From: Eopsaltria australis
Taxonomy: Eukaryota > Chordata > Aves > Passeriformes > Petroicidae
Reading direction: 5' to 3'
DNA: 64,000 nt
Assembly: GCA_034509425.1 (NCBI GenBank)
Contig: JAVTVJ010000520.1
Coordinates: 1,240,001-1,304,000, forward strand
Part shown: piece by piece, positions 49,801 through 63,000 of the stretch
Layout of the letters: each line of letters opens with the position of its first letter
Numbering within the stretch: the stretch's first letter is position 1
Program-made: the position numbers and the translations under genes
The notes under the pieces: generated by a model
Seen by the model: the letters and a program-made list of their open reading frames with translations, nothing else
Database searches by the model: none
Told to the model about the DNA's origin: nothing

Positions 49801-52800
49801 ATGCGTGGCCGGGGACCTGCGCACACCCGAGGGACAGCAGAGCCATGCAGGGACAGGGATCGTGCCTCACCAAACATCCACGGGACACGGGGAGGAGGCA
49901 AACCCAGCTGGCACCACCAGAGCCTATGGAAAACTGGGCTGGAGGAAGGTGGGATACAGCTCTGTGTTTGCCAGCCTCCCCACAGGCAGTGACAGGGAGG
50001 CACGGATGATGTCGATGTGCAGCATGGAGACACAGCTCTTGGGAAACATGTATTGAGGTTTTTAGGAATGATGCTACTGTCAAAAACAAAGCCCTGGAAA
50101 GCTGTACCCTGGAGCTGACTGCTGTGAAGGGAAAAGCCCAGCACAGCTGGGTCAGCCCAGCTCTGTGCCACAAGCAAACCAGGCAGGCACCAGCACTGAG
50201 CATGGATTTTAGCATTGCTCTTCTGCCTCGAAGCCTCAGCCAAGGCCACAGCCCCGTCACTTTGGGCACGTGCAGGTGTGGGACGGGGTGTCTCTGTCAC
50301 GCAGAGCTCGTGCCCTCACGGGGCACACGGGGTGTGAGGGAGGGATGGAGGGGGTGGCAGCACTGGGAGCTGAGCTGGGCCCCGGAGTCCTGCAGCAGTG
50401 CTTCATCCATTAGACAGCGTTGCCTCAACACAACAAGAATAAACAAAGCCACATTCGCCATTAATCACGAATTATTGTTATTGAGCCTCACCTGCTGCTG
50501 TTTGCCTGGTCTGATCTGCAGCTTGTTTGCCCATAAACATGCTGCAGGAGGGAGACAAGCTACCATTAAAGCCTGACAGCTTTGTTTCCTTGGCTTTTGG
50601 GGAACCAAAATTGTCTCTTGTCATCTGAGTAAACCAAAAGTCCCCCTCGATCTTCAGTTGCTGCTTTCCTGTTCCCGCAAGCAGCAGGTGATCGGAGCAC
50701 CTGAGCCAGCCTGCAGACAAGAAGGAAGCGTGAGAGCGGAGCGGGCGCCCAGCGCGGCCGACAGCCCAACGCCCCCGAGCCCCTTTTTCCTCCTCACCAA
50801 GAAACACCAGGACACGAGCCCAGGCAGGGAGTGCCAGGGGCTGCTCCCACAGCCTCGTGCCGAGGGCTCATCCCGGTTACGGCGCAGAGAAACGACCCTT
50901 TGGAGCAGAGAGAGGCTCTGCACGATGAGGTTGGAGGCACTGAACTCAGGAGGGCCTGCAGTGTCGCTGTCCCCAAGTGAAGGAGCAGCCAGGCACAGCA
51001 AGGACCCGAGACCCACGCGGTGCCTTTGCAGCTAGGGGTAGAAATGTCACATCGTGTCACTGCCCTCGGCACCCCTTCTGAGGTCCTGCGGGATCAGTCA
51101 CAGGAGACACAAGTTTTTGGCAGAGTAGGACATCACCTTTCCCACAGTGACCTGGCTGTCCCCCTGCTCGTCCCCCTGGCAGGGGCTTGGGCAGGCTCAG
51201 GTCCCGCTCCTGGCCATGCAGGACCGGCTTCTCAGCAGAAACACATCCCAGGGATGCACAAGCACACAGTGACCAACACACTACAAAGGCTGATGAGGGA
51301 AGGGTTGGATGCTGGTGCCCAAACAAGTGCCCCTCCAGCCCTGCCTGGTGAGTTGGATGGGATCCCCCTGGATCACCCCAGCCCACCTTAGGAAGCCGCA
51401 AATGGCTGAGCACAAGTGGAAGTTTAGGTTGATTCAGCTGAAGAAAGGGGAAGAAGACCTTTAGCAACTGCTCAGAGCACTCGTGGGGAATGCAAGGTCC
51501 CCTTCTCTTTGGTATCTGTTCTATTGATAAATAAAAATTCTATTTATCAAATAAAAATTGATTAATATTTATCAGATATTATTTATTGATGCTTGGTTGC
51601 TTCACTCTGTCCTCCTAAATTTATTTTTGCTCTTTTCTTAAACTGCCTGGCATTCCTGAGAGGGTTTTTCCCATGGAAGTGTTGTTTATTCAGATTAACC
51701 CTGCTCCTTCTAAATCAGCAAATCCAGGTGAGCTTGCCTGCAGATTTCACAAACTAAAGCCCCTGTGAAGCATTTTGACCTGCCCTGGAGATGCTGCTGG
51801 TGGTCTGGACACAGGTAAGCACTGGCACGGGTCAGAGGGGGCAGATCTGAAAGGGAAAACAGATTTTGGAATAAGGTTATGCTGGCAGAGCTCAAAGGGC
51901 TTCACGCGTTGCTGATCCTCAGCCCGGTGCTGCTACAGCCACCAAAGCCATTAACTCAGTCCTGACTCAAAGCAGCTCCTCAGTGCACCTGGAGAAAATT
52001 GAGGCACAGAGCAAGTTAAATGATTTACCAAAGCTCCGGTACATGGGCATGGTCTGTGTGTGTGCAATTCCAGTCTGTGGGAATGCCTTTCTGAGCAACC
52101 CAGGCTTCAGCTATTGCCCAGGTGCTGGGAAATGCTGTGCTGCAGGCTGGTTACATACAGCCTCTGTTTTCAAAGCTTGGATTTTCTGCAGGAAGCTGTG
52201 AAATTGAGCTGTTTGTCACCTCATCGTCCTGGCTCCCAGTGCTGTGGTGATTTGGAGAAGGGCAGCGAGGCAGTAACAGGCACACAGCAGCATCTTGCTG
52301 AGTGTGGGAAGGGAAACGATCCTCATTTCTTCTGCTCACCTCACAAGAAGTGTTCCCGTCAGAATCAGCCCCTCACTCAGCCTTGAGCCTCACAGGGCAG
52401 GTGCCACTTGCAATCCATCGTGTTCCAGGTGTGTGAGCAGCAGTGGAGAGACCCAAACTCCCATGTGAGTCGCTTGCCTCCGTGTTTGGAGCAGGTACAC
52501 GTGGCTTCATCTTCCCCGTGAACCACCAGGTTTGTGATCTCCCATCTGAGGAGCCTTTTGTGTTGAGTCAGCTCTGGTTTGTCTTTTAAACACACCCTGG
52601 TGTAACTGGCAGATGATGAACCCCCACAACTGCGTTTGCTGAGGCTCAAAAAACCCTGATGCAGAGAGAGAGTGATTTCAAACAAGTTCTGGCGTCCAAA
52701 AACACCAAAGGCTTCATCCCTTGACTTTCCTGAGCTGGAGAAAACCCTGCCTGCCTGGGGTGATCTCCTTGTGTCTGGCACAGCCAGTGTGGAATGACAC

Positions 52801-55800
52801 AGGACAAGTCACTATCCCAGTTTGGGTTTGACTGTCTCCAGCAACAAATTGCAGATAATAACATAATAATCTCTACCTGGGAGGGATGCTGTGATACCCA
52901 ATTAAAACTTGCCAAGCAATCTCTGGTGAGAGATTTCTCCAGGTGAGGAGTCCTTGGGTGTTGAATGTAGCCAGGAGGAGCTGGTCCAGCGCCTGAGCAC
53001 AGGATGTGATGATGCTCCTTGGAGCAGAAAGGCAATTCCCATGAGCAGCAAGAGTCCCAATACCTCCAGCCTTGCTGCAAGTGGGATGGGATGTCACAGC
53101 CTTGTCACCCTGGGGGCTTTTCAGGACACAGCCAGGAGAAAGATAAAAACACGATGAATGCATTGCTCGGCTGTGAATCCAATGGATGGAGTGAGGAGCC
53201 TCATGCCTTCGAAGTGTCCCAAAAAAAAGCACAAAGTTTCTGCCATTTCTGTTCTGGCTTGCAGAGGTGCGTCCCTTGGCTTTTAAGTTCGAGGTTAAAA
53301 GAAGGAGCAAAACAAACCCATTATTCAAAGGTTTTTACCCTGAAAACCTTGGAGAATTTCCTGCTTTTCCCCAGTGAAATCCAGCACGAGCCGATCCGCA
53401 CCCCTGCGCCTCCGCTTCCTCATCCTCCCTCTCCCGCATGGTCCAGGCTGAGGATGCTCCAGCCCTGAGCTCCTGCATTCCTTCTCCTTCCTCATCTTTG
53501 TTCACCGAAGTTTGTGGCTGAAATTACCATTGTGATTCCTGAAAGCGGACACTTTGATATGTAAACATTCGGTGAAAAAGGTGCATCTGCAGCCCTGCTC
53601 ACTCTTCAGTGCGGGGATTGCCGGGAGCTGCGGGAGCCGATGTCCGTGCTCAGGGCTGGCAGCGAACCATCGGCTTTTGGGTCTAAGGGAAAAGAAACTT
53701 TGCCCACAAAAAGAGAAAAATACTAAGTACCGACTCATTTCCATAGGAGAAATGTGCTCCCTGCTTGCAGAATGATTTGTAAGCAGGAAAATTTGCGGTA
53801 CTTGGGAATTGAGTCGCTTATCGTGGTGTTATTTGTTCTATTCCATTTCCAGCTGGAGCTCGGGGTGCTGTGAGGGGAAAAACAAGTCCAGAGGGAACAT
53901 GCAAATCACTGCCCGTCTTACAAGTCTGTTTTCTTCTCTCCCCAGATACACGACAGGTAAATTCTCTTCCTTGACAAGGCGGAATCCCTGGATATCGGAG
54001 CTTTTATTGCGACATCCCTTTAAAAGTGGGAGTGTGTTACAGTTGAGATTGCATTTTAAGGAGGTATCGGTGAATCGCCTTAGGAGACAACCTGGGACAA
54101 AGCAATCGCTCATCTTCAGGCACAACAGCTCTGTCTCCAGCCCCCCACCAAAGCCTCTCAGCCTCCCGTCCCTCTCTGGGGCCGTGCCCCGCTCAGCTCG
54201 GCTGCCTCGGGCACCGCTGCGGGGCAGAGACCTGAGCGATGCTGCCCTGCAAGGGACACCTGCACCCTCCAAAGCTGCCGCAGGTGCCGAGGTTTTGGTT
54301 CTACGACTCTGTAGGTGCAGCGATGACAGCCCCAAACCCCCCGGGTTGTCCTTTCACCGGGGTCCCGCTGCTCTGCCCCGCTCCGGGGGGAAGCTCGGGC
54401 CGATGGATGTTTGTGTGCAGCCCCTGCTGAAAGCGCTGCAGAGAAGTGAAGGATTGCTGTTGTCTTCCAGGAAGAGCTGTCAGTGAGCTCATCTAACCTT
54501 CTTTTGAATGTCTCTGATGTAAATTATAAGATGGAGATACATATATAAAAAAAATATCTGGATGTGGGTGTGATCCAGGGGCAGCGGCTCCCGCCATCCC
54601 TTGAAAAGCCCTTTTTCAGGGAGGAGGTGCTGCAGAGCTCAGCTGCTCCAATTTCCTGGTGTTTCAGCAGAGAGGTATTTATTGACGGTCCAGGGAAGGA
54701 GGTCAGAGCCATCAGCTGTATTTCAAACGCGCACTCTGTAATTATCCTCTCTTCCCAGAGGGGATTATACAGGTATTCTCTTTATCTCGAATGCACAACC
54801 TGAACCGAGTCCCCGTGTCAAAGAGCCTCTCTAGGAACCACCAGCATCGGCCCTTTCAAATGGAAGATGGAAAGAATCTTGGTTTTATCTGCGGGTTTTC
54901 GAGATTGCTGAGTCCTGATAGGGAAATGAATCTGGGACCCTCAGAGGAGAGCAGGGATAAAACTCCAAACTATTCCCATGAGAAAGCGAATCAGGAGAGG
55001 TCCCATGCCTATGCAAAACTCCCATATTTAACATTTTGTTTCCCATGCAAATCCATTCACCAGGTTGGGAAAGAAATATGAAGTTGCCATGTGTTATTAA
55101 TTCCATTTTTCATCCTGTACCTCTGTTTGACCAAGCGAAGTCCCCACCATGGTGTCACTGCAGGTGTCTCCTGGGGAGCTTTGGGATGGATCGACGGAGC
55201 AGGAAGGTTCAGACTCCCCAAAATCAGTGGGTACAATGGCTTGGTGAAGGATGGTCCCTGCTGAGTACATTGTGCTTTGATGGGAATGGTCAGATGATAG
55301 AATATTAAAATTTACTCAGCCCCCTGTGCTCCCACAGGGATTGGGAAGGGGTTTAGTAAATGCTTTGCAATTGATCGTTTCAGCTACTGCATTTTCCTGC
55401 TCTACCATTTAGGAATGACTCGACCTCAAATATGCTGCTGTTCAGAATAGTTTGCCAGTTTTTTGGAAACTGCTCACAATTATTTTGTGGTGAGTTCCCA
55501 CATGTTTCCTTTCCATGCTTCATTTCATGGAGTGGATTCTGCTGTCTGGGGAACCTCGATGTCACAGCCTGAGCAGTAACTGCAGAAACACCTCACTGGA
55601 AGGCACCAAATATTAATTATTAAAACGACCCCCTAAATAGTAAAATGCAGGTGTCTGAACCTTTGAAGGGAATGAATGAAAATTATCTGGGTTCTGCTTT
55701 TGAGTGACAAAATGTTTGGAGCTATTTCCAGCACTGTTGGTTGGAAGCTGCCCCGATGCAGCCACTGCATTGGAGAAGTCAGTTTAGTCTGGTAATTCAC

Positions 55801-58800
55801 ATTATTTCCCTCCCCCTGATTCTAAATTACTTTTCTGAATCTGCAGCTATGCCCTTTCCTATCTACATTAGAAAATTAACTATTCCAATTTCAGTTCAAT
55901 TACTGAATAATTATTTAAAATTCAGTTCAAATTCTGCCCGTGTAGAATTCACGTTTCACGGCACAAACCAAGCAGGTTTAGAAACAAGAGGCTGGAGAGC
56001 CCGAGGATTTGAGCCAGAGGATTTGGAAACCCACACTGCTCCATTCTGACACCAGGGGAAGTTTCCCATCCAATGTCACCCCTGGCTGTGCTGCAGCGAG
56101 TCCTCCCAGCCCCGCACACTCTGCCTGTAACATCAACCACCCCAAGTTTATTCCCCTAGCAGCGCAAACACTTCGGTACCCGGTCTATGAGATCCATACA
56201 TATTTAAACAGTTCAATCCATTTTACAACAACATGCTTGAGAGATTTTTCCCTGTATTCCCTACAGATGCACCTGAATTTGTGTGGATCTCCATGAGCTA
56301 AAAGGGGAGAACAAAGCTGCGACGTCGCGGTGAGCGGCGGCCGATCTCGTGGAAGCCGCTGCGATGCTCCTGTCGATTTGTTAAATCTGTTCAGGTTGTT
56401 GAAGGGCAAAAGACCCTTCAGCAGAGATTAGACATGAATAATAATAGAAAAAATTCTTCCCTTCATACTGAGCTCGCTGCCAGCCCGCTGAGCTGGCAGG
56501 GTTTCAGTCTGGGTCTGACCGCAGAGAATCCCTCGGTTCAGCGGCTCCTCCGGAGCTGCCGGCTTGACCAGGGATCGCTCTGGGGACAGCACTGCTCACC
56601 CACTGTCACAGCAAAAAGGCTTTTCCTTCTCCCTGCTCAGGTGCCCTGGGTTGCTGACATGAGTGTATTGGTGGCACAAACCCTCTGATGATGATGGTTT
56701 TTCAATGGCTGCCCCATCTCTTGCTAACTCGCACTTGAAGCCTCCCTAAGCACCCTCGGTCAGATCCTCTCCAGCCCTGGCATGGTGGCTCTGCTTTCTC
56801 CCATGCATGTGGCCACTTTGGGGCTCCCAAGGAGCCCTGGGGACACCACTTGCTCCCTGGGACCTGTCTGACCAGTCCGGAGGGAACACGGCCTGACCCG
56901 ATCCCTGCTCCCTGGCGCCTCGGCACTCTGGTGACTGATGCCAGATAAATGCCTGAGATAGAGGGTGGGGAGACTCAGCCCGGCTGGAATCCCAAGCACG
57001 CACCGCAGACGCTGCGATGGATTTTTAAGCAGCGAAGGTGAACCTGCTCCCATCTCCCCTCGTTCTGCTCCCAGCTCCCCTCATCCCGCGCCGAGCCCCG
57101 AGCTCCTGCCATGCTGTGTTTTGGGGTTGTTTAACTGCAATGGGTACCTTGGGCTCAGTTCTAGCAATTCCCTCTCAATCCCATGAGTTTCTCCACCCTT
57201 TCCCCCCAAACCACAACACTTCTCACCAAAGGGAACCCAATACCCAGGCACAACAGAGCTGGGTTGGGGACAGGCCAGGGAGAGAAGAGCTGAGCATGCA
57301 GCAGCTCCAAGCATCACATCCACATTTGCTAATTAGTTCCTCCATTAAGAATTAAAATAAACAAACAAATGGAAGGACAGCAAGAGTGAGTAATTCCCTG
57401 GATCACACAGGAAAGGGTGGGATGGTTTAGTGGTTAGAGTGCTAGCCTAGGACTTCAGAGAACCTCATTTAGGCTCTTCAAATAATTAAGACAGATTGCA
57501 AACATTTTTTTTTCTGAGATCATGTATCTTGGAATATTATTAAACTGGGAGGAACAGTGTGTTTTTCCTTCTTCTCTGCTGCAGGTTTGGTGTGAGCCTG
57601 GGCTGGAGGGACATGAATGGCTCCTTGAGGATCTTGAGGGGTCTGTGCTGCCATGGATGAGTTTCCTGTGGGACCCCAGTGAGGCAGGTGCCTGTGGCAT
57701 GGCAACATCTATGAGATTGATACCTCCTTTAAGGGGGCAAACACCACGGGTGTCACCTGGCCAAGGCTGTCTCACTGTCAGTCCACCTGCGGATGAAGTA
57801 GCCCCTCTGGAAGCCAGGGTTGTGATGCGACAGTGGCCACCAAACTGCAAAAATTCCTCACAGCCCCCAAATTGAAGGGAAAGGTGCTCCAGAGCCAGCC
57901 CAGTTTGTCTGTGCTGCTCACTCGATGCTGTCCATGGAAAAGCCTCACCTGGGTGCACCTCCCAGAGCAGAGGTGCTGCTGCTTTGGCTCAAGCCACATG
58001 CCAAAAACCAACCCAAGCTGGCTTTCCTGAACCTACCCTTTAAGAGTTGCTCTTTATTTCTAACAAAGAAAAAAATTCATTTAAAAACATCTAATTAAAC
58101 AGTAAGTCATGACAAGGTACATGAAACTTGGAGATAACACATGCCTGCGAGGCACTGGGGAGGTTGAGACAAAGCCCAGCGCCTTCACCAGCACCCGCGT
58201 GTGTTATCTCACATGAACACACACCTGGGCTTATCCTGCTGCAATTATAGGACATTAAAAATATAATTTTAATGGAGGAATGGTGATCTGGATGCAGTTC
58301 AGAGTGAAAACTTTCTTTTAAGTTTCTCTGTTTGATTAGTAGGTGTTCCTGCCGCGCTCGGTGTGCGCGCGAGGGGGAAGCGCCGGGATCGGGAGGTGTG
58401 ACTGTGTTTTGAAGAACGCTGCTCTGTCTCCCGGTGTGTGCGAGGGCTTGTCGAAACTTTAAAGCATTCGTGAGCAGTGCTAAGGCTGTTAAACTTCCAG
58501 TCAAGACCTGGCTTGTCCCGGGTGAGCCCCTTTTCCTACTCAGGCAAACTACCGCCGCAATGAAGCTGCAGAGAGCTGGGAGGGCTCCTCGGCGGGCCCA
58601 GCACCCTGCAGCTGACTGGAAGCCAAGTACCTCCACCCAGGGCCCTGGACAGTCCTGTAAAAGCTGTGTCTTCACAGCCCCAGGTGTTTTACAGGATGAC
58701 CTCATTTATTACCTTGCTCGTCACAGGAAATGATGTTTATCTAATCTACCATTCTTTCAGGATTTTTTTTCCCCTGCCACATCTGGCTTCTTACATTTCT

Positions 58801-60041
58801 TACAGCTCAATTCCTCCTCGCACCAAAACAAAGCAGAAATGGCACCACTGCTGCCATGCCAGTGCCCCAGTCCCACCAGTCCCCACCAGTGTGAGAAGCA
58901 CATGGGGAGACTTGGCTTCAAAACCTGGTGCTCGCGTGCGGTGGCGAGTGGATCTGAGGATCTTGGTCTTAATCTCCCTCCTCTGCCGCATTCCTTAGCA
59001 GTGACAGCTACTTCTTGCAATATTCCTGACTGTGGGCTCTGAGGCACGGCTTTCCATCTGTCTGTCCAGTATCCAGCCAAACAGGTCCACATTCCTGAGC
59101 AGAAACGCTAGCACTGCCCCTCGGAGCGGCTCGAGAGCCTCGGATGGAAATTGGAGCGAGTCACAAACATGAGGGAGGGCGGCAGCAGCCAGATCCACAA
59201 ACACAAGGGACAGTGGCAGGACCAGACCCACAAAAGCAAGGGACAGTGGCAGCACTGGATCCACAAACACAGGGGACAGTGACAAGAGCCAGATCCAAAA
59301 AACCCAAGGCACAGTGGCAGGACCAGGTGCCACTGCCTCACTGCAGAGCCCGGGGATGTGCGCTGTGCGCGTCCGGGTGCCACCGTGAGCCCACGCTGGT
59401 CACACCCTGCTCTGCCTCTACTCCAGGTTGTAAAATGCCACAGGCCAAAACTTGTGCCCGCGAGCGGGTGCACCGGCCCCTGTGGCTCACCCTGCTCCCG
59501 CTGCCACAGGGCCCCAGCTCACCCCAGCCCACCTCCGGCAGGACCCCGGGCTGTCCCGCACCCCAGCGTGTCCCCAGGTGCCAGGGAAAGAGATTTGTAT
59601 TTTTCTTTGTAATAAAAAGGCTCTCCCAGAAGCTTTCTGCTGATCCCAAAAGGATGTGAAAGCAATAAAACCCCTCCTTATTTTACAACCAAGCTGCAGG
59701 ATTTTTTGCTACTGAGCACAACAACCTAACTCTCGATTTCATAACCAGAAGGTCGCACCCTGCACCAGGAGCTCAGGGCTTGCTGAGTCCCCAATTTTAT
59801 GTCTGGGGGGTCTCACAGCCAGACCTCGGTGGCTGACCTGGGCATCTAAACACCAGGGCAGCAGGTGAACGGAGCAGAAAATTCCTGAGCTGCTGTAGAC
59901 TAAAGCAGCCAGAGCCCCAACTAAACTTTTTAAGGGCTGATTTTAATGTTTCCCAGTCTAGTGTCTTCCTGGTCTCATATAAAGATGTTTGGAAGGAAAA
60001 GTAAAATAAATACTAACAACAACAACAACAACAACAACAAC

Positions 60042-60073
<32 letters not shown>

Positions 60074-63000
60074 CTCCAACCACAAACAAAACAACAAAAC
60101 AAACACATAGAAAACAATTTCTGAAATACTTTTGAAAAAAAAGGGAGAATGAACAAACGGGGGTGCAAGACATTCATAAATGCTCTGCTGCCCTGTCCAA
60201 GATTTTATCCATTTAATTCCCGAACGAAATCTGTTGCCCCATTTGTCACGACAGCACAGGGGGGAAACTCATCCTCCGTTTTTCAGAGCTCTCACGTCTC
60301 CTCCTGCTTCAAGTGAAATCCCAGCTCACACACCGCACCCCACATTCAAACTGGGCCCCTCACCGGGGATCCCCCGGTACCCCGCATCACTCGGCGCCTC
60401 CAGCCCTCGGGATCACCACGGGGATAACGAACCGGAACCAGCCCCGAGGGCAACGGTGGAAATGGATTTTTGACCGCCGGTTTCCAGCCGGGATCTGCCT
60501 CCCTGGGCTTCACCCGCCGCCGGGACCCGGCTCTCCCCGCCGCGATGCGGGCACCGCGCAGCCACCGCCGGGCTGCGGGATGGGGGTCCCGGGGCGCGCC
60601 CCCGAGCCCGTGCTGGGGCGAATCCCCCCCTTTTCCTCTCCACTTGCTTAATTCGGGGTTACCTACAGCCAAGGGGCCGGAGCGCTGCGGGATCGGGAAA
60701 ACACTCGGAGGGGAGAGGGCGTCAGTGCACGGCATCTCCGAGATTCCCACAAAATCGCTGGAGTTGTATCAACAGCCGGAACGGTGGAAGTTTATTTAAG
60801 AAGGAAAAGGAGGGGGGAAAAAACCACGCAGCCAGGGATGCTCCCACACAGCGCCCCGAGGCTCCGGGCAGCATCTTCCCCCCGCCCGCGGTGGGGCCGG
60901 TCCGTGCGGGGGGACATCGGCTGTGTCCCCCCTGCCGTGGGGATGGCCCCGAAACCCCGGGATACGGGAGGGGACAGGCTGCGGGGACAGCGCGGGGCTG
61001 CGGGCTCTTCCCTCCCGTTCCGGGCTGCTTCTGACCGGGGACTAAAAATGCGCCTCCAAGGACGGGAGTTAAAAGGGAGATTTGGGGATTTGAGGCAGGT
61101 GATTAATATTTTGTTGAACCAGGACGACAGTATCTCGGCAACTAATTAGGCGAGATATATCTGTTTTCACACGCACAGATTTCTATCAGGTTTCTGTCCG
61201 AAGGCCATTCCGTCAGGAATTCCAGGATTAATCGGTATTTGGGATCTCGGTGCGATTTAGGACAAAACAGCGCTTTTTAGGGTTTACCCTCGCTCTCTTC
61301 AGAGAGGGGGTCCTCGAGCCCTGCTGCCCAGCCGCCCCCTCCGGCACTTTCTGCCCGGGACCCGCCGGGAGCTGCCTCAGATGGGTTTAATTTAATTTTA
61401 TTTTTCCTGGTGTGTCATTCACCCGCGGGGGCCAGGGCTCGGCTCCGGCCCCGCTGGAGCTCCAGAACACAGCTCAAAGCTGACAGAGCCAGCGGAGTGA
61501 GAACGATCACATTTTATATATTCTAAAAAATTAAATAAAGCAGAATGTAAAGGAATTTATTCCCCGGGCCGAGCGGAGGGCTGAGGCGTTTGATCCGGGA
61601 TTCCCGGCTGCAGCTTCCGTAATTCCTCCGATTTCTTTTGGGCTGAACTCGCCCGTTTGAGAGCTTCCAGAGGCAGGGAGAGGGGAGCGTGGCCATGGGC
61701 TCTGGTCCCCGTTCTCCTGAGCCCCGACAGAGGGATGGGTGAGGGAGCGGTGCCAGGACAGAGCCCCCGCTTCCAGGAACCCCCGGTGGCTCCGTCCCGC
61801 AGCTTCCAGTTCCACTGCCCGATTCCCCCCACAAATACGCTCTTGGCTTTGGATTTATCGATTTCTCCAGGAAACTCAGAGCTTCGAGCTCCAAACAGAA
61901 TAATAATAATAGAAAAATTTAAAATATTAATAAAGAAGGCAAAAACAGGGACGGAAAATAAAAATTAATATTTTTAAAATTTTAAAACCCAAACGAGAAC
62001 GGGTATGGGGAAGATAAGTGTCCGTGGGCATAGGGGCTGTGGTCGACCTCTTTGCACCATGCCCGCCATCAGCCAGAGATAGGAAAAATGAAATTTAAAT
62101 TTCTTTTTTTTCCCTCTTTTCCAAGACTTGAGAACTAAAAAAACCTAGAGAATCTCCACGTAAAAAAACAGGCACTAAACAACGACGAATCCTCCCGATA
62201 GGAGACAAAAAATTCTAAGTCATGGCGCTTTTGGGAAAAGCAGGGGGAAAACCTCAACGAACCACAGTAACTCCAACCGAACTTCCAGACAAAGTGCGGG
62301 GTGCTCCCCGAGGGTTCCGAGGTGGTCCTGCCCGGCCCAAGCCGCCGAGGGACGGTCGGTGCCGGCCCACGCACCCCTCAGCTTCCTGCAACCATTCCTC
62401 AAGCCCGAGTGTTTAATGAAACGCCTCTCCAGCGTTCTGATTAAAGCTCAATTAATGCGGGTCATTAATGTCCCGCTGGCAGCCGCCTATTCCTAGAACA
62501 GCCTTTTCTATGGAAAGGGGCTGCGGGGCACCGGGAGCGCCGCTCCCCCCGTGAAACGGCCGGTGGCAGCTGGGGAAGAACCGCACGATCGGGAGTGTAT
62601 TCGTGCAGTTACCGGGGATCGGCTGCGACCGGGACCAGCTCTGGGACTGCGGGGCTGTGGCACCCACCGGCCCACATTTCCGACCCGCCCAGGTGGCTGC
62701 GGTTCCGTTCGCACCGGGGGTCGGTGTTAAACGCGTCTTTCCCATCCACATATTTCTGTAAAAAATCGCGGGGAAAAGCCAAAAGCAGTGCTGGAATATT
62801 CCACAGTAGGGATCGCCCCGAGCACCGCACTGGACGCTCCCGGGCCCCACTCCTCGCTCTCGCAAGTCCCCGGCGGAAGGTTTAGTACCGAAATATTTTC
62901 GGGAGTTGAGCTGTTCTACCCCCCGGTTGGTTGGGATGTGGGGGACTGGTCAGCGTGCGGGGCAGAACCGGACGCGGGAGACCCTGGGGGTCGTGCGGGA

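Noticed and set aside
49572..50300. Open frame of 242 codons (-) in intron 3 of TFAP2E
   Set aside because: On the sense strand of TFAP2E but without AP-2 or other similarity; Cys/Trp/Pro-rich translation looks like random sequence.
53809..54486. Open frame of 225 codons (+) in intron 3
   Set aside because: Coincides with a CpG-rich block, overlaps other frames and shows no recognisable domain.
57421..57480. Possible tRNA gene
   Set aside because: Only an A-box-like head is present; no B box, no anticodon stem or acceptor pairing, so it is listed as a SINE relic.
59144..59659. Repetitive open frame (+) with recurring PQTQGTV-like units
   Set aside because: It is the translation of a 33-bp tandem array within an intron of TFAP2E; the period keeps the frame open, and no splice sites, promoter or known family support it.
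60853..60862. AP-2 autoregulatory site in the intron 3 CpG island
   Set aside because: GCCCCGAGGC fits a loose AP-2 consensus, but such words are expected by chance in GC-rich DNA; not promoted to a finding.
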